The position numbers were made by a program, and so were the translations under genes. From assembly GCF_963576615.1 (NCBI RefSeq), contig NC_088717.1, forward strand, positions 34,461,023 to 34,525,022: 64,000 nt of DNA. The letters are read 5' to 3'. This document shows positions 22,741-34,429 of this stretch, piece by piece. The notes beneath the pieces were generated by a model. It was not told the origin of the DNA. It did no database searches and saw only the letters and a program-made list of their open reading frames with translations. The DNA is from Watersipora subatra. Lineage: Eukaryota > Bryozoa > Gymnolaemata > Cheilostomatida > Watersiporidae. Every line of letters begins with the position of its first letter. Position 1 is the stretch's first letter.

Positions 22741-24165
22741 ATGGCGACTGGTGAAGAAAAGTTAAGTTTGGACAAGCTGACAAGGAACAATTACAGCACA
22801 TGGAAGTTTAAACTAAGACACCTGCTGATAGCTAAGGAGCTATGGGAATTAGTGGATGGGTCTGCTGAAGAACCGACAGAAGCAACAGCCAAAGCAACCT
22901 TTGTGAAAAAGACTAATCAGGCTATGTCACTGATGGTGCTCTCGATAAGCGATGATCTGCTATACTTAATCACTACCTGTGATAAGCCAAAAGAAGTGTG
23001 GGACATCCTACAAAAACATTTTGTGCGAGATACTTTAGCAAACAAGCTATTCCTCAAAAAACAATACTTTCGAGCGTTAATGAAAGAGCGCTCCTCTGTG
23101 GAGCAGTATTTAAAGTTTATGAAAGAATTAACTGATAAGCTTGCAGCAGTAAATGCTGTAATATCTGAAGAAGATCAGATCGTGACTCTACTGGGAAGTC
23201 TTCCAGAAAACTTTTCCACACTAGTGACAGCACTGGAGGCTAGAGTGGATACTGGCCTTTCAATGGGGTATGTACAACAGGCAATACTAAATGAAGCGCA
23301 ACGTCAGGACGAAAAATCATTTGGAAACTCAAGGTTGTCATTACCAGACTCTGCCAATCTTGCCAACAAGGGAAGGCAACTCAAAAACAAACGGCAGAAC
23401 CACGACAGGAAGTGCTACAGATGTGGGAGTCTATATCATCTGAGATCGGACTGCCCAGAACTGAAATTGAACGTTGGTGGTTACGCTCATCGACAAAAAC
23501 ACGTTACAAAGCACGCTGCAGACGATCGAGCTGAGAGCAGCTCTGACTCAGCATTCACCATACAAAACACTAACGCTACTGACAATAAGACATGCAAGTG
23601 GCTCATCGACTCTGGAGCCACGAGTCACATGACATTTAACAGGAGTATATTCAAAGAGTTTACCGAGTTCGGAAAGCCTCGGAAGGTAAGCCTTGGAGAC
23701 GGCCATCAGCTGGATGCAGTCGGCATTGGTAAGGTGGAGGTCTACACCGTGGTAAGTCGTACTAAGTCTAAACCAAATACTATGCATGATGTACTCCTCG
23801 TCCCTGCAATGAAGGTGAGCCTGTTCTCCGTGCATTCAGCAGCATCTCATGGTGTTATCGTGCAATTCGGCCACTCTCGCTGTTGGCTGAAGAACAAGAG
23901 TGGCAAGGTCAGAGCCACCGTAACTTTGATTGACAAACTCTATTATTTAGACACATGTTTAAATAAAGAACATGCTTCGGTAGTTTCAGAGTTATGGCAT
24001 CAACGCTTAGGGCATGCAAGAGCATCTGTCATGGCAAATGCTAGGGACTTAGTGACAGGAGCTGATTTGTCTACTGTCAAAATTGATGTGTGTGAACCCT
24101 GTATTTTGGGAAAAATGTCTAGGAAACCTTTTCCTAAAAATGGTGTTGTTAAGTCTAGTAGGTGA
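22741..24165 (+). CDS. gag-pol: Copia gag, protease and GAG-pre-integrase, ending at in-frame TGA
   Basis: 474 codons from ATG 22741. Residues 1-190 are a copia-type capsid/UBN2-like gag (LDKLTRNNYSTWKF start). A CCHC zinc knuckle has Cys225, Cys228, His233 and Cys238. The aspartic protease active site is Asp290-Ser-Gly. The GAG-pre-integrase zinc finger has His420, His425, Cys451 and Cys454. The frame stops at TGA 24163-24165, then continues open for 812 codons. In intact copia elements this whole frame is one polyprotein, so the stop is either a recent disabling mutation or a readthrough site. Confidence 0.9.
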   Translation: MATGEEKLSLDKLTRNNYSTWKFKLRHLLIAKELWELVDGSAEEPTEATAKATFVKKTNQAMSLMVLSISDDLLYLITTCDKPKEVWDILQKHFVRDTLANKLFLKKQYFRALMKERSSVEQYLKFMKELTDKLAAVNAVISEEDQIVTLLGSLPENFSTLVTALEARVDTGLSMGYVQQAILNEAQRQDEKSFGNSRLSLPDSANLANKGRQLKNKRQNHDRKCYRCGSLYHLRSDCPELKLNVGGYAHRQKHVTKHAADDRAESSSDSAFTIQNTNATDNKTCKWLIDSGATSHMTFNRSIFKEFTEFGKPRKVSLGDGHQLDAVGIGKVEVYTVVSRTKSKPNTMHDVLLVPAMKVSLFSVHSAASHGVIVQFGHSRCWLKNKSGKVRATVTLIDKLYYLDTCLNKEHASVVSELWHQRLGHARASVMANARDLVTGADLSTVKIDVCEPCILGKMSRKPFPKNGVVKSSR

Positions 24166-26601
24166 CTAGAAATAGTACATACTGATGTGTGTGGCCCGAT
24201 GAAAACAAAATCCATCGGTGGTAGCCAGTATTTTGTTTCTTTTATTGACGATTATACTAGACATGCTTTCCTCTATTTCATGCAAGAAAAATCTGAGGTA
24301 CTTTCTAAGTTCAAGGAATTTCAGGCTTTTGCTAGCAATCAGGCTGGCCAGAGTATCAAGGTTTTACGTAGTGATAATGGTGGCGAATATATTGGAAAAG
24401 ATTTTGAAAACTATCTCTCGTCTTGTGGCATTCTACATCAGCTTACTGTGCGGTACTCGGCTGAGCAAAGTGGGGTAGCAGAGCGCTATAACCGAACCGT
24501 GTGCGAATCTGCTAGAGCTACGGTAGCGCAAGCGAGGCTGCCAAAGCGTTTCTGGGCAGAGGCCATCGCTAATGCTGCTTATATTAAAAATAGATTACCC
24601 ACTAAGGCTACTAGTAAAACTCCTTATGAGCTGTGGTGCAAGCGCAGGCCTGACATTAGTCATCTTAGGGTGTTTGGATGTGCCGCGTTTGCCCATATTC
24701 CAAATCAGCTAAGAAGCAAACTTGATGTCAAAGCCGAGCGCATGATCTGTATTGGATATAGTGTCAGAAGCAAGGGGTATAGGCTGTACAACCCCACAAC
24801 TGACACAGTAGTGGTGCGTCACGACATTGTGTTTGATGAGTCAAAGTTAGGGTTGCCCAGTCAAACTGATCTATCTGATCAACCACAGTCATGTGATGTT
24901 GATGCAAGCCCAGACCCAATTGAAAATGGCACTGAAAATCCAACGAGCAATTCGCGTCGTTCTACTCGTGTTCACAAGCCACCTGTGAGATTTGGTATTG
25001 ATGAGTACACAAGTGCTTGTGCTGATTATGTAGCTCTGAAAGCATGTGACATAATTGAACTCCGCAGTTATTCCGAAGCTATCTCAGGTTCTCAGTCTAA
25101 GGAATGGCAGGCAGCTGCTGATGCTGAGTATAAGTCATTAATTCAAAATGAAACCTGGGATTTGGTGGAGCTACCAAAAGGGCGTAAAGTGATAGACTGT
25201 AAATGGGTTTTTAAGATAAAATATGATAGTGAAGGCAGGGTAGACAGGTTTAAGGGTAGAGTAGTGGCTAAGGGTTTTGAGCAAAAGTATGGCATCGACT
25301 ATGAGGAAACCTTTGCCCCGGTGGTCAATTTTCCTTCTCTACGAGCACTGATTTCACATGCTGCCCCCCACAACATGCTCATACACCAAATGGATGTTGT
25401 TACCGCTTTCCTTAATGGCAGACTTGAGGAAGAAATATACATGAAGCAACCGGAAGGGTTTAGTCAAAAGGGCTCTGAAAAATTGGTATGTAAGTTACGG
25501 AAAAGCATATATGGGTTGAAACAAGCACCTAGGTGCTGGAATGCAGTTTTAGATGAGTTTTTAAAACAGCAAGGTTTTTTTCAGTCAGGTGGAGATCAGT
25601 GTGTATACATCAGAGCGCATGATGTTGAGAAAACTATAATTGCAGTGTATGTCGATGACTTGGTTATTGCAAGCAGTTCTGAATCCGAAATGCGTGCAGT
25701 CAAAGAGTCCCTAGCTGCTAGATTTAAAATGAAAGACATGGGAAGTCTGCAGTATGTACTAGGTATCAATGTTGTGCAAAACAAAAATGCTGTATGCCTG
25801 AATCAAGTAACATACATTGAGCAAATCTTGAAGAGATTTGGGCTGGAAGCTTGTAAACTAGTAGCTACACCAGCAGCAGTAGATGTTAGGCTAGTTAAGG
25901 ATGATGGGAGCAAGCCAGTGGATCAAACTCTATATCAATCCATGATAGGCAGTTTGTTGTACTTAGCTGTCGCATCCCGGCCTGACATATCATATTCAGT
26001 GGGAGCACTTTCAAAGTACAATAGCTGCCCAACAGAGACACACCTCACAGCTACTAAACGTGTATTTCGCTATTTGAAGGGTACAAGCAACTACACGCTT
26101 AGGTATTCCAGACTGAGGCCTGAGGTAGTAGGATATTGTGATGCTAGTTGGGGGGACAATGAAGATAGACATTCAACCAGTGAAGTTGTGTTTACCTGCG
26201 CAGATAGCCCCATAGTTTGGCTAAGCAAGCGTCAGTCAACTGTTGCGCTATCGACTGCGGAATCAGAATATATTTCGTTGTTTTCAGCGACAAAAGAAGC
26301 TGTGTGGCTTAGACAACTGTTTTCTGATTTTGGTGTGAAGCAATCAAATCCCACTACAATTAATATTGATAATGTTGCGGCAGCAGCAATCGCGAAAAAC
26401 GGTAAAAGCAGTAAAAACATCAAGCACATGGAAATTAAGTACCATTACGTTCGAGAGATGGTAGCAAAGAAAGCTGTTGCAACAGCCTATTGCCCAACAG
26501 AGGTTATGTTGGCTGACCTACTAACAAAGCCATTGCCACGGCAACGATTTGAGGCTCTACGCTCTAAGCTTGGTATCGTGTGCGGTACATCAGCTGTGTA
26601 G
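24166..26601 (+). CDS. gag-pol: Copia integrase, reverse transcriptase and RNase H (continuation of the frame after TGA)
   Basis: Same frame as gag, codons 476-1286 counted from ATG 22741. Integrase DDE: the first Asp is codon 482 (HTDVCGP), the second codon 545 (RSDNGG), and Glu is codon 581 (GVAER), giving exact D-35-E spacing. RT carries the QMDVVTAFLNG block and YVDD at codons 970-973. RNase H has YCDASW, STAESEY and NIDNV. The first ATG after the stop (24199) lies downstream of the first catalytic Asp. A reinitiated product would therefore lack integrase activity, and only readthrough would give the complete enzyme. Confidence 0.9.
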   Translation, partial: LEIVHTDVCGPMKTKSIGGSQYFVSFIDDYTRHAFLYFMQEKSEVLSKFKEFQAFASNQAGQSIKVLRSDNGGEYIGKDFENYLSSCGILHQLTVRYSAEQSGVAERYNRTVCESARATVAQARLPKRFWAEAIANAAYIKNRLPTKATSKTPYELWCKRRPDISHLRVFGCAAFAHIPNQLRSKLDVKAERMICIGYSVRSKGYRLYNPTTDTVVVRHDIVFDESKLGLPSQTDLSDQPQSCDVDASPDPIENGTENPTSNSRRSTRVHKPPVRFGIDEYTSACADYVALKACDIIELRSYSEAISGSQSKEWQAAADAEYKSLIQNETWDLVELPKGRKVIDCKWVFKIKYDSEGRVDRFKGRVVAKGFEQKYGIDYEETFAPVVNFPSLRALISHAAPHNMLIHQMDVVTAFLNGRLEEEIYMKQPEGFSQKGSEKLVCKLRKSIYGLKQAPRCWNAVLDEFLKQQGFFQSGGDQCVYIRAHDVEKTIIAVYVDDLVIASSSESEMRAVKESLAARFKMKDMGSLQYVLGINVVQNKNAVCLNQVTYIEQILKRFGLEACKLVATPAAVDVRLVKDDGSKPVDQTLYQSMIGSLLYLAVASRPDISYSVGALSKYNSCPTETHLTATKRVFRYLKGTSNYTLRYSRLRPEVVGYCDASWGDNEDRHSTSEVVFTCADSPIVWLSKRQSTVALSTAESEYISLFSATKEAVWLRQLFSDFGVKQSNPTTINIDNVAAAAIAKNGKSSKNIKHMEIKYHYVREMVAKKAVATAYCPTEVMLADLLTKPLPRQRFEALRSKLGIVCGTSAV

Positions 26602-26871
26602 GATGCCACGAGTTTGGAATTAATAAAAGAGTAATTACTTTTTGTATGCATAAACACTGGATACTTCGACAACAGATTTAATGTAATAAAAGGTGTGAGG
26701 AGGAAAATCATGCTAGAAGTAGGGAAAGCATGTACTGAGGTCAAATTTCTGTTTATGTATCATTATATACTTGTATTACTCATGGAAATCTTTTTCTTTT
26801 TTGTGTGATGGTTATGTACTGAATATTGTATTAAAATTTGTGCTTGTTTTATCTTTATGACCATATGAATT

Positions 26872-26880
26872 AAGTGGGAG
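26872..26880 (+). other. Copia polypurine tract
   Basis: AAGTGGGAG immediately before the 3' LTR is the expected site for plus-strand priming. It is short but entirely purine apart from one T. Confidence 0.75.
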
Positions 26881-27100
26881 TGTTGGACAGGAAGTAATTC
26901 AATGGACATTAACTGACTCATAGATGAGGTCAATGTTTACATGAGCCACAAGTCATCAATGTGGTTTCTTGACCTTACTTGAACCCAGGTTAATCTGTTA
27001 TTGTCAAACTATTGTTTTTACATCCTATGTGTATATATATTCTGGTAGAATTGCAAATAGATCAGTTAGTCAGCATATACCTGAGAAGATATTTCCAACA
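26881..27100 (+). repeat. Copia 3' LTR
   Basis: 220 bp, identical to the 5' LTR except G at 27060. That base changes the AATAAA hexamer of the 5' copy to AATAGA. Confidence 0.95.
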
Positions 27101-28140
27101 TCCTTATCATTCATACTTATCTTATCTATCCTTATTCCTAATACAGCTTATAAGCTACATATGTACTGTTTGCTATTAATTAATGTTACCTTATGCGTTT
27201 GCTTTTTTTTTGAAAGTTTTTTAACAGCCTTGCAACTGTTACATTTTTTTAGCTTGTCATTTTTAAATGGGCCATTTCAACTTCAACTGTGCCGTTACGC
27301 GCTTCAATTGCCAGTTCTCCCTAAAGGCAATCGCTAAAAACCACAAACACTAATAATTGATAACTCATTTTTACATTTGTACCAGTATCGCTGTATTTAA
27401 AATTATTGTATTGGTTTATTATTATGCTGTATTCAACATATTCATGGTTTGTATTTAATTTTATCTCTTTTTATTAATTGTATAAACATCCAATCATTTT
27501 TTTAATCAACTTTATCTAGCCATTACTAGCCTATCATTTCATATTAAAACACCTTAAGAGTCGTTTTATAATTTTCTAACTTTGTGTTTATTGTAAAAAA
27601 CAATTTTCTCAGGATATGAAGTTTAAAATTTAAAATGGTAAGCGTTGTTATATTTTAAATAAAAATATATTATCTGTTCAAAAAGATTTTTATTATCTAA
27701 ACAACACTGGACATTCAACTAGTAAATTAACAAAAATAGATAGGCAAACTGATTGTTAAAAACTTTAATGAATAATCAAAAAGATAAAGAAATAAATAAT
27801 CAAATATGTGATAAAAACCAAAGCAGTTACATTAATAAATGAGCAGTTAAAGAAAACAGCAACTGATAAAAAATTAAAGCAGAAGTGAATGAGAGCCGGA
27901 ATGTACAAATTGTTGAGAATAAAGACAAAATATGAGATGGTTTTAACATCACCAACTCTTCTCTGTTACAGATATACATGCAGCCACTGTACAAATAGCA
28001 TTATCATACCCAAGATGTTACTACTAGAATAAATAATATTTGCACGCAACTTATAAACTCCACTCAAACTATCGATGGCCTGACATTTTTATACTCATTG
28101 TCAGGTGTTATTTATACCTGACAAAGAACATAAAAATGAG

Positions 28141-28177
28141 AATTTTTTTACTCACTTTTTGAATGAGTAAAAAAATT
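28141..28177. repeat. 14-bp inverted repeat
   Basis: AATTTTTTTACTCA (28141-28154) and its exact complement (28164-28177), 9-nt spacer. Confidence 0.8.
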
Positions 28178-28239
28178 TAATGCTAAATTTTTTTATATTC
28201 GTCAAAGTCTGTGACTTGAGCTAAAAATGCGGCTCACAC

Positions 28240-31036
28240 GAATATCATAGTCCAACGACCAAATGAGCGGAGCGAAGTTTGAGAGTTTTATGATAAATGC
28301 ATGTGCACACAACTTACAAAAATTTTTCATAAACAACGTCGCAAACCCTTGTTTCGAAATCTCATCAACAAATTTAACCATCGTTTTGTAGAGTTGTTAA
28401 AATATAATAACGATAGAAAACACATATAAGCCTATTCGAATATGTTACTAAGTCTTTGTAAATTGTCGACAGTATCACTAGAAATTCCACTGTCATACAG
28501 CCCACGACCAAAGAGATGGCCAGAGATATTGGCAAAAAAATAAAGGGTACTAATGGTTGAGAAATGCAATATTAGCAATCAAATGGCTCTGCATTGCAAT
28601 AGGATAACTGCAATGGTAGCTGTAATGTACTGGGTGTGGGTGTTATTATATACAACAATAAGCAATAATGAATGGAAAATATGTTTCTATTTTCCCCCTG
28701 CAACAGGAGAAATGCAATATTGACCAATATTAGAAGTAAAATGCACTGATACTCTTAGAATAATCAATTTTATTAATATAGTAATAATAGAAAACCAATA
28801 CACAATTTTGTTTACATTTCAAAACGTCATAGGTAGCAATATCAAGAAGTTGTGGTATTTATATAGGTTTTTAGAAAATTTATTTAAAAAGTGTTTGGTC
28901 ATGACAAACAACAACAATGAAAGGAAAATATTACACGGTTATATCTGTCCCTTGCAATAGGAGAAATGCAATGTTGGCCAATATTATAAGTAAAATGCAC
29001 TGATATTATTAAAATAACCAATATTTTTAATATAGTAATACAGCAATAATAAAAAACCTATGAGCGTTAATGCGTCTCGAAGATTTCTGCAAACTGCAGC
29101 AAAATAAAAGCTGTTATAAAAGTGTTATAAAGCTGTAGGCCTAATTTACTGTAATGTATGTAATTCAACAACAATAAAGAAATATGTTTATTATAACTCT
29201 GAAATGCAAAATTAGAAGTAAAATGGCAAGCTACTGTGTACTATACACAGTTTAAAAGTTGGTTGCGTTGAATGTAGAATGGTTTTGATAAGCGATCTTT
29301 AACAGTTTACCAGAAAGCGGGTAGGAGCATTCACTCGTATAAAAATGTAGCAAAATAAAAAATGTTCTCGTCATGAAGGGGCGTTGCAGTTTGGCCCTAG
29401 CTTGTACGTAAGTTGTAAAGAATTTCGGCTAACGTTTTAAATAATGAAACTTTCGGTGATTGCACAAAAAACATAGGCTGATAAACGGTGTACTATAATT
29501 TCGTACCTGTAAATCGGTCTACGCCTCAAACGGTCTACGTTTATTACAAAAACCTTCGAATAAATTCGATTACAAATAAACAGCACCATAGACTGGTAAA
29601 ATAAACACGGTTTTCTCGTGAATTACGCACTACTAAATAATTCTACAATCGGTCGAACGGCTTTATTGGCGTTTCAATTTTCGGTCTTAACTTTTAATAA
29701 ACCGAGCTTTTCAAGCTTTTTGTGGCAATTTTCGTTCAAATAAATCTGTCTATTTGTGTATAATCCGATCAGATGGGTAAGTTTAAAGATAATACCGATA
29801 ATTTACAAAGACTTGGTAACATATTTAAATAGGTTTAAATGTGTTCTGTATCGTTATGATACTTTAACGACTTTACATTCCAATGCTTAAATTTCTTGAT
29901 GAAATTTCTAGCCAAGGGTTCGTCTCATTGTTGATGAATAATTTTCGTAAGTTGTGTGCACATGCATTTATCATAAAAACTCCCACACATCGCTCCGCTC
30001 GTTTGCTCGTGGGATAAAACCTACCCATCTGATCGAATTATACACAAATAGACAGATTAATTTGACCGAAAATCGCCACAAAACGCTTGAAAAGCTTGGT
30101 TTAATAAAGGTTAAGACTGGCCTGCGATACGCCAATAAAGCCGTGCGACAGATAGTAGAACTATTCAGCAATGCGCATTTCACGAGAAAACCGTGCTCAT
30201 TTCACCAGTCTATGGCATTGTTTACTTGTAATCGAGTTTATTCGAAGGTTTCTGTAATAAACGTAGACCGTTTGAGGCGTAGACCGATTTACAGGTATGA
30301 AATTGTGATACACAGTTTATCAGCCTGTTTTTTGGTTCAACCATCGAAGGTTTCATTAAATTATTTAAAACATAAGCCAAAGTTCTTTACAACTTATGTA
30401 CAAGCTAGGGCCGAACTACAATGCCCCTTTATGACGAGAACATTTTTTTTATTTTGCTGCAGTTTGTAGAAAACTTCCAGACGCGTGAACGCTCATACTT
30501 GCTTTCTGTTTATGATCGCTATCAAAACCATTTTACATTCAATACAACAAACTTTCAATCTGTGTATAGTACACAGTAGCTTGCAATTTTACTTCTAATT
30601 TTGCATTTCAAAGTTATAATAAACATATTTCCTTATTGTTGTTGTTAAATTACATACATTAGAGTAGGTTAGGCCTACAGCTTTAATTAACAATTTAATC
30701 TAGAAGTTAACAACTTCGCCAGGGAGCGCATCACTTGATTAGCTATCAATGACCAAATTGTACAACGTAAAAGAGAGGAGACTAGATTGCGTGACCTTTA
30801 ACAGAACGCTGAACTTGTCTAACTTTTCTATATTTGTTGAAATTGTTATTTGCACCTTTTTTAAGTCGTGCTCCCTCAAATTTATTTTATTTCATCTCAA
30901 ACAACTTTCATTTACACTATACTCTGCCAATTCCTGCTGACAACTACTTTTTCAACAACCAGCACTGCCATTTCTTATTTCCGTTATCACTTATTCCATT
31001 ATCAGGTCGTGGGCTGTATGACAGGGGGATTTCTAG
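28240..31036. mobile_element. Large nested foldback (long-TIR) DNA element
   Basis: The outer TIRs are CTAGAAATTCC...CATACAGCCCACGACC at 28478 and its complement ending at 31036. Long inner arms (about 29100-29797 and 30017-30690) are complementary, for example TCGGTCTACGCCTCAAACGG against its complement near 30270. The centre (29798-30010) is itself repeated inverted just outside the left TIR (28240-28475). No transposase frame is recognised. It is in intron 3 of gene B. Confidence 0.75.
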
Positions 31037-31468
31037 CTTATAAAATGGTTATGCAGTGCTGAGTGATAAGTCATTTTATTTGCATTCCGGTTTGTGCAAG
31101 ATCAATTAAAAAAAATTTATATTTAAAATTATGTTACCATCCAATGCTAAGCACGGCTATAGCATTTACCTTGTCTGTTTAGAAAATCGAACTATTATAC
31201 AACACTGTTGAATGGTTTCTAACAGTTCAATTGCTGGACTTGCTGTGGATCTTGAAAATTACGAATTGCTGTGAAAAACATTTTTTATTTTAAAACTAAA
31301 GAATCAGTCCAAATGTTAAAATTTTTAGAAGACTATACTGGCTATAGTTTTGTGGCCTAAAATAAGGTTGCATAGACAGACAGTTTTGACTTTGCTTGAT
31401 ATCTCTATTGTTATGGTTGAGCGCAGAAGACCGGCTCATTAACATATTGCGGACTTCATATACCTCAC

Positions 31469-31635
31469 CCTTATGAATCTTGGCAAGCCTGGTTCTCCTT
31501 TATGTCCCCAGTCTAAGATTTTTGTGAACATATTTTGTTGGTTTCGAGAATTTTCCTCCAGAAAAAGCTCTTTAAACATTTTTTCAAACGTCTCTGATTC
31601 ATTTTCGTCATCCTCAAAGCTTGGCCCAGGATAAT
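31469..31635 (-). CDS. Gene B exon 3
   Basis: 167 nt, two bases plus 55 codons, identical in length and phase to exon 3 of gene A. The acceptor is AACTATTTAG and the donor is AGG|GTGAGG. It encodes an acidic stretch (SFEDDENESETF), then helices (EKMFKELFLEENSRNQQNM) and the degenerate BH1 region ending GLPRFIR. Confidence 0.75.
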
Positions 31636-32084
31636 CTAAATAGTTAAAGAGAGTGTTTATTGCCTACATTCTATTATAGCCTCAGCTCATAGCAATATTA
31701 AATTACATTCTATTATAGCCTTAGCTCATAGCAATATTAAAACATACCAAATACTATTTGATATCATGTTTGTAGAACAAATTATATGCACGAAAATCCA
31801 TACATGTGGTGATGCTTGTATTTTTTGCAAAAGCTTTACCAGTTCAAAAACTTATAGGATTACACCAAGAACAGCATGCCTATAAAGTCAAAAGAAACTA
31901 GAAACTAGACTTGGAACTACTAAAATAATTTTTTCACTATACAAAACACAAGTTATAGTCTGAAATCTGTTGAACTCTTTAATTTTCGATGAATGTGAAA
32001 CTCTGTAACTGCATCTTTGATCTGTAAGTAAAATCATTGCTTGTTCACTACAGGCTAGTCGCAACCCTGGCAATGTTTATTTTC

Positions 32085-32300
32085 AATTGGATAGTCTACA
32101 GACTGGTGTTTGAGAGGCTAGTAGTTATCAAGAAGCAGATGGAGGTTTGAGACGAAATATTTTAGCAAATTATTGTAGAATATGTGAGTGAAGTTAGAAA
32201 CGTGTTACAATTTTTGCGGACTAACAGACGCAGACTAACAGACACGCACACACACGATGACAAAGTGAGAGTTATTATTATAGACTCTCTTTAGCCACAA
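32085..32300 (+). mobile_element. tRNA-derived SINE, plus strand
   Basis: TAGTCTACAGACTGGTGTTTGAG (A-box region) and GGAGGTTTGAGACGAAAT (B-box-like), then a tail with ACAGACACGCACAC and GAGTTATTATTATAG. It is in intron 2 of gene B. Confidence 0.4.
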
Positions 32301-32664
32301 AACATACTACCTACGAAATGACAAAAACAATCAAAATCTGAAAATTAAGAACACAGAAGAGATTAAATATATTTTTGACTAAAAAAACTAGTTAAATGTT
32401 ACTAATAGGAAAATACCAACAAACGTCAATCCTAGTATTTTAGCTATTATGCTGGAAGAGAAGAGGTAAAAACTACAAGTCCATAAGTTACAGCAATTAC
32501 CTTCAGAGGATACCTTTTGTTCAACTTTTATACTAAAGAAAAATATATGTATAGGTCATCCAATTAAAGTACAATTTTCTGCTTATACACAATACATCCT
32601 AAAAGTATCTGTACATCAAACCGTAGATGTACGCGTCTTGCTAGATTAGCATTGAAAACCAATA

Positions 32665-33025
32665 CAGAAAAATGAACGCTTTCCAAAACTATGCTTTAGG
32701 ATAATGCTATCTGATTGGACAGTTATGAGCAGCATTTTTGTGCCTTCAAAGCTGAGGAGTTAAATGTGTTTTTGGATATTTGCTGTTTAAAATACTCGGA
32801 TCGTATCTCCAATCTTCCTGACTATTCAGTACATTCCTACTTCTCCAAAAAACCCACTACCCCTTGTACCAGACACCAACAATTTGCCAATTTACATTAT
32901 AGAATAGAGTTATGCTAAAGAGCTTTTGTTTAGTACAAATAATTTACTTTACTATCTTTTGTTTTTGTCTCCTTGTCTAATTTGCTTTAAACGACCTTGA
33001 CCTGTGTAAATAAAGTTATTATCTA
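32665..33025 (+). mobile_element. LINE 3' end fragment, copy 2
   Basis: The frame from 32715 encodes EELNVFLDICCLKYSDRISN and HSYFSKKPTT, matching copy 1 at 10305. It ends with AATAAAGTTATTATCTATCT. Confidence 0.55.
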
Positions 33026-33547
33026 TCTCAACCTTAGCTAGAGACCATTAAGGCTTGCGGCTTGGCTGTACAATAGCAGTCAATTGGAGCAGCTAAATAT
33101 TTTGACCAGAATCAAAAGTAGAGAAGATCTAATGGGTGAATGACTAAAACACAAGTTCACTTGAAATTCTACATCAAATGACACCGCAATGCATGTGCTT
33201 TAGATAGTCAACTACAGTAATCATTCAATTTACATTGTTAAAAATTGTTAAGATTTTTTCACCTTAAATACTTATTAACTATATATATACAATACATAAA
33301 TAAATACAAAACATGTATATTATGGCGTAATACCTGAAAAATAAAATGAAAATTAATGTTACTTAATAATTGAGTACTAAATGATTTAATTTTAAGTCAG
33401 AAAGCTTGTGCCTTTAAAATTGTTCAATCAGAAAACCTAAATAAACACCTTTGATCAGCTTGCTGCACTAAAGTATCAAGTTCTGTACACATATCCTGTG
33501 TATCAATTATCATGATTTAGTTTTTATCCAGTTATGAATGTACAAAC

Positions 33548-33684
33548 CATAAAGTGAAAAGCTTGGCAGCATCACTTCATCATAACTGTTGAATTTTTTA
33601 ACTGTAGTCGGCAGCAGTGCATCAACTTCATTGAGATAGTCTTTCAGATCATCGGCTGTCATCAAACATTGGCAGGAAAGAATC
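33548..33684 (-). CDS. Gene B exon 2
   Basis: 137 nt: one base, 45 codons, one base. The acceptor is ATCTTACAG and the donor is ATG|GTTTGT. It encodes ILSCQCLMTADDLKDYLNEVD followed by LLPTTVKKF. NEVD and the R|I entry junction match exon 2 of gene A. LKDYLNEVDALL is vaguely BH3-like but lacks the Gly-Asp pair. Confidence 0.7.
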
Positions 33685-34429
33685 CTGTAAGATGATTTAA
33701 TGCAAACTGTATATTTTGGATTAAGCTTATATGATCAACAACTCTTAAAATTAATGTGGGTCTACATGTCATAGATTAAAATAAGTCTTTGTTTTTTGGC
33801 CTGAAAAAATCTTTGCTTGGTCTGGACTAAATTAAAAAACTTTCTATGGCTTCCATAAAATTTGCACAACAAGCACATAGATTGCCGCTGCTGCTCTACA
33901 TGTATATCTGGCCTTGCTTAACAATGTATAGATTTTACAACATGGCAATGCTTAGTTGAATATACAAAAAATTAATGAAAAAAGTTTTGGGGTGTAAGTT
34001 TTTCTCGAGGCCAGCCATCTGTTGCAGGCAAATTCACCCTGGCTCAAATGGACTGAACGAGAGAGAAGTGACATTTACTATTGCTCATTTAGTTCTATTC
34101 AGTTATTTATAGAAATTGTTAAGGTTAATTTTTGTTGCTGAGCATACCAAACAAAAGAATGCACCACGATAATGTGGATAATGTGGTAAAACGTGGACAC
34201 AGATGGATATATCTACAGCTCTCAGGTTACAGCTCTCCGGCCTACAGTTAAACGCGTTCTTCGCTATATACTAGCGACATAATAATGGGTTGTCTCATGT
34301 CTGATTTCCTGATAGAAAACTGGCCAAACATGTGCGAGCTAGCCTGACTTCAAAATAGCTACTGAACATTGACAGCAAAACCTGGGAGCTAACAGATCAC
34401 AGATTGCTGTTAATCTGGTGATAGAGGTT

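Larger units (their letters stand above)
22451..27100 (+). mobile_element. Ty1/copia LTR retrotransposon, nearly intact
   Basis: Two 220-bp LTRs with TG...CA ends flank a 4.2-kb interior. The 5-bp target duplication TCCTT lies at 22446-22450 and 27101-27105. The LTRs match at 219 of 220 positions, which implies a recent insertion. Domain order in one frame is gag, CCHC knuckle, protease, GAG-pre-integrase, integrase, RT and RNase H; integrase before RT is diagnostic of copia. The element sits on the strand opposite to gene B, inside its intron 3. Short LTRs recall the GalEa-type copia clade of marine animals, but this clade placement is only a guess. Confidence 0.95.

Noticed and set aside
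24187..24198. Independent start of a second copia protein at the GTG or ATG after the stop
   Set aside because: Either would drop the first integrase catalytic Asp (codon 482), and animal copia elements use a single frame.
29954..30469. 171-codon plus-strand frame
   Set aside because: It spans the centre and right arm of the foldback element and shows no domain; the opposite arm has no matching frame.
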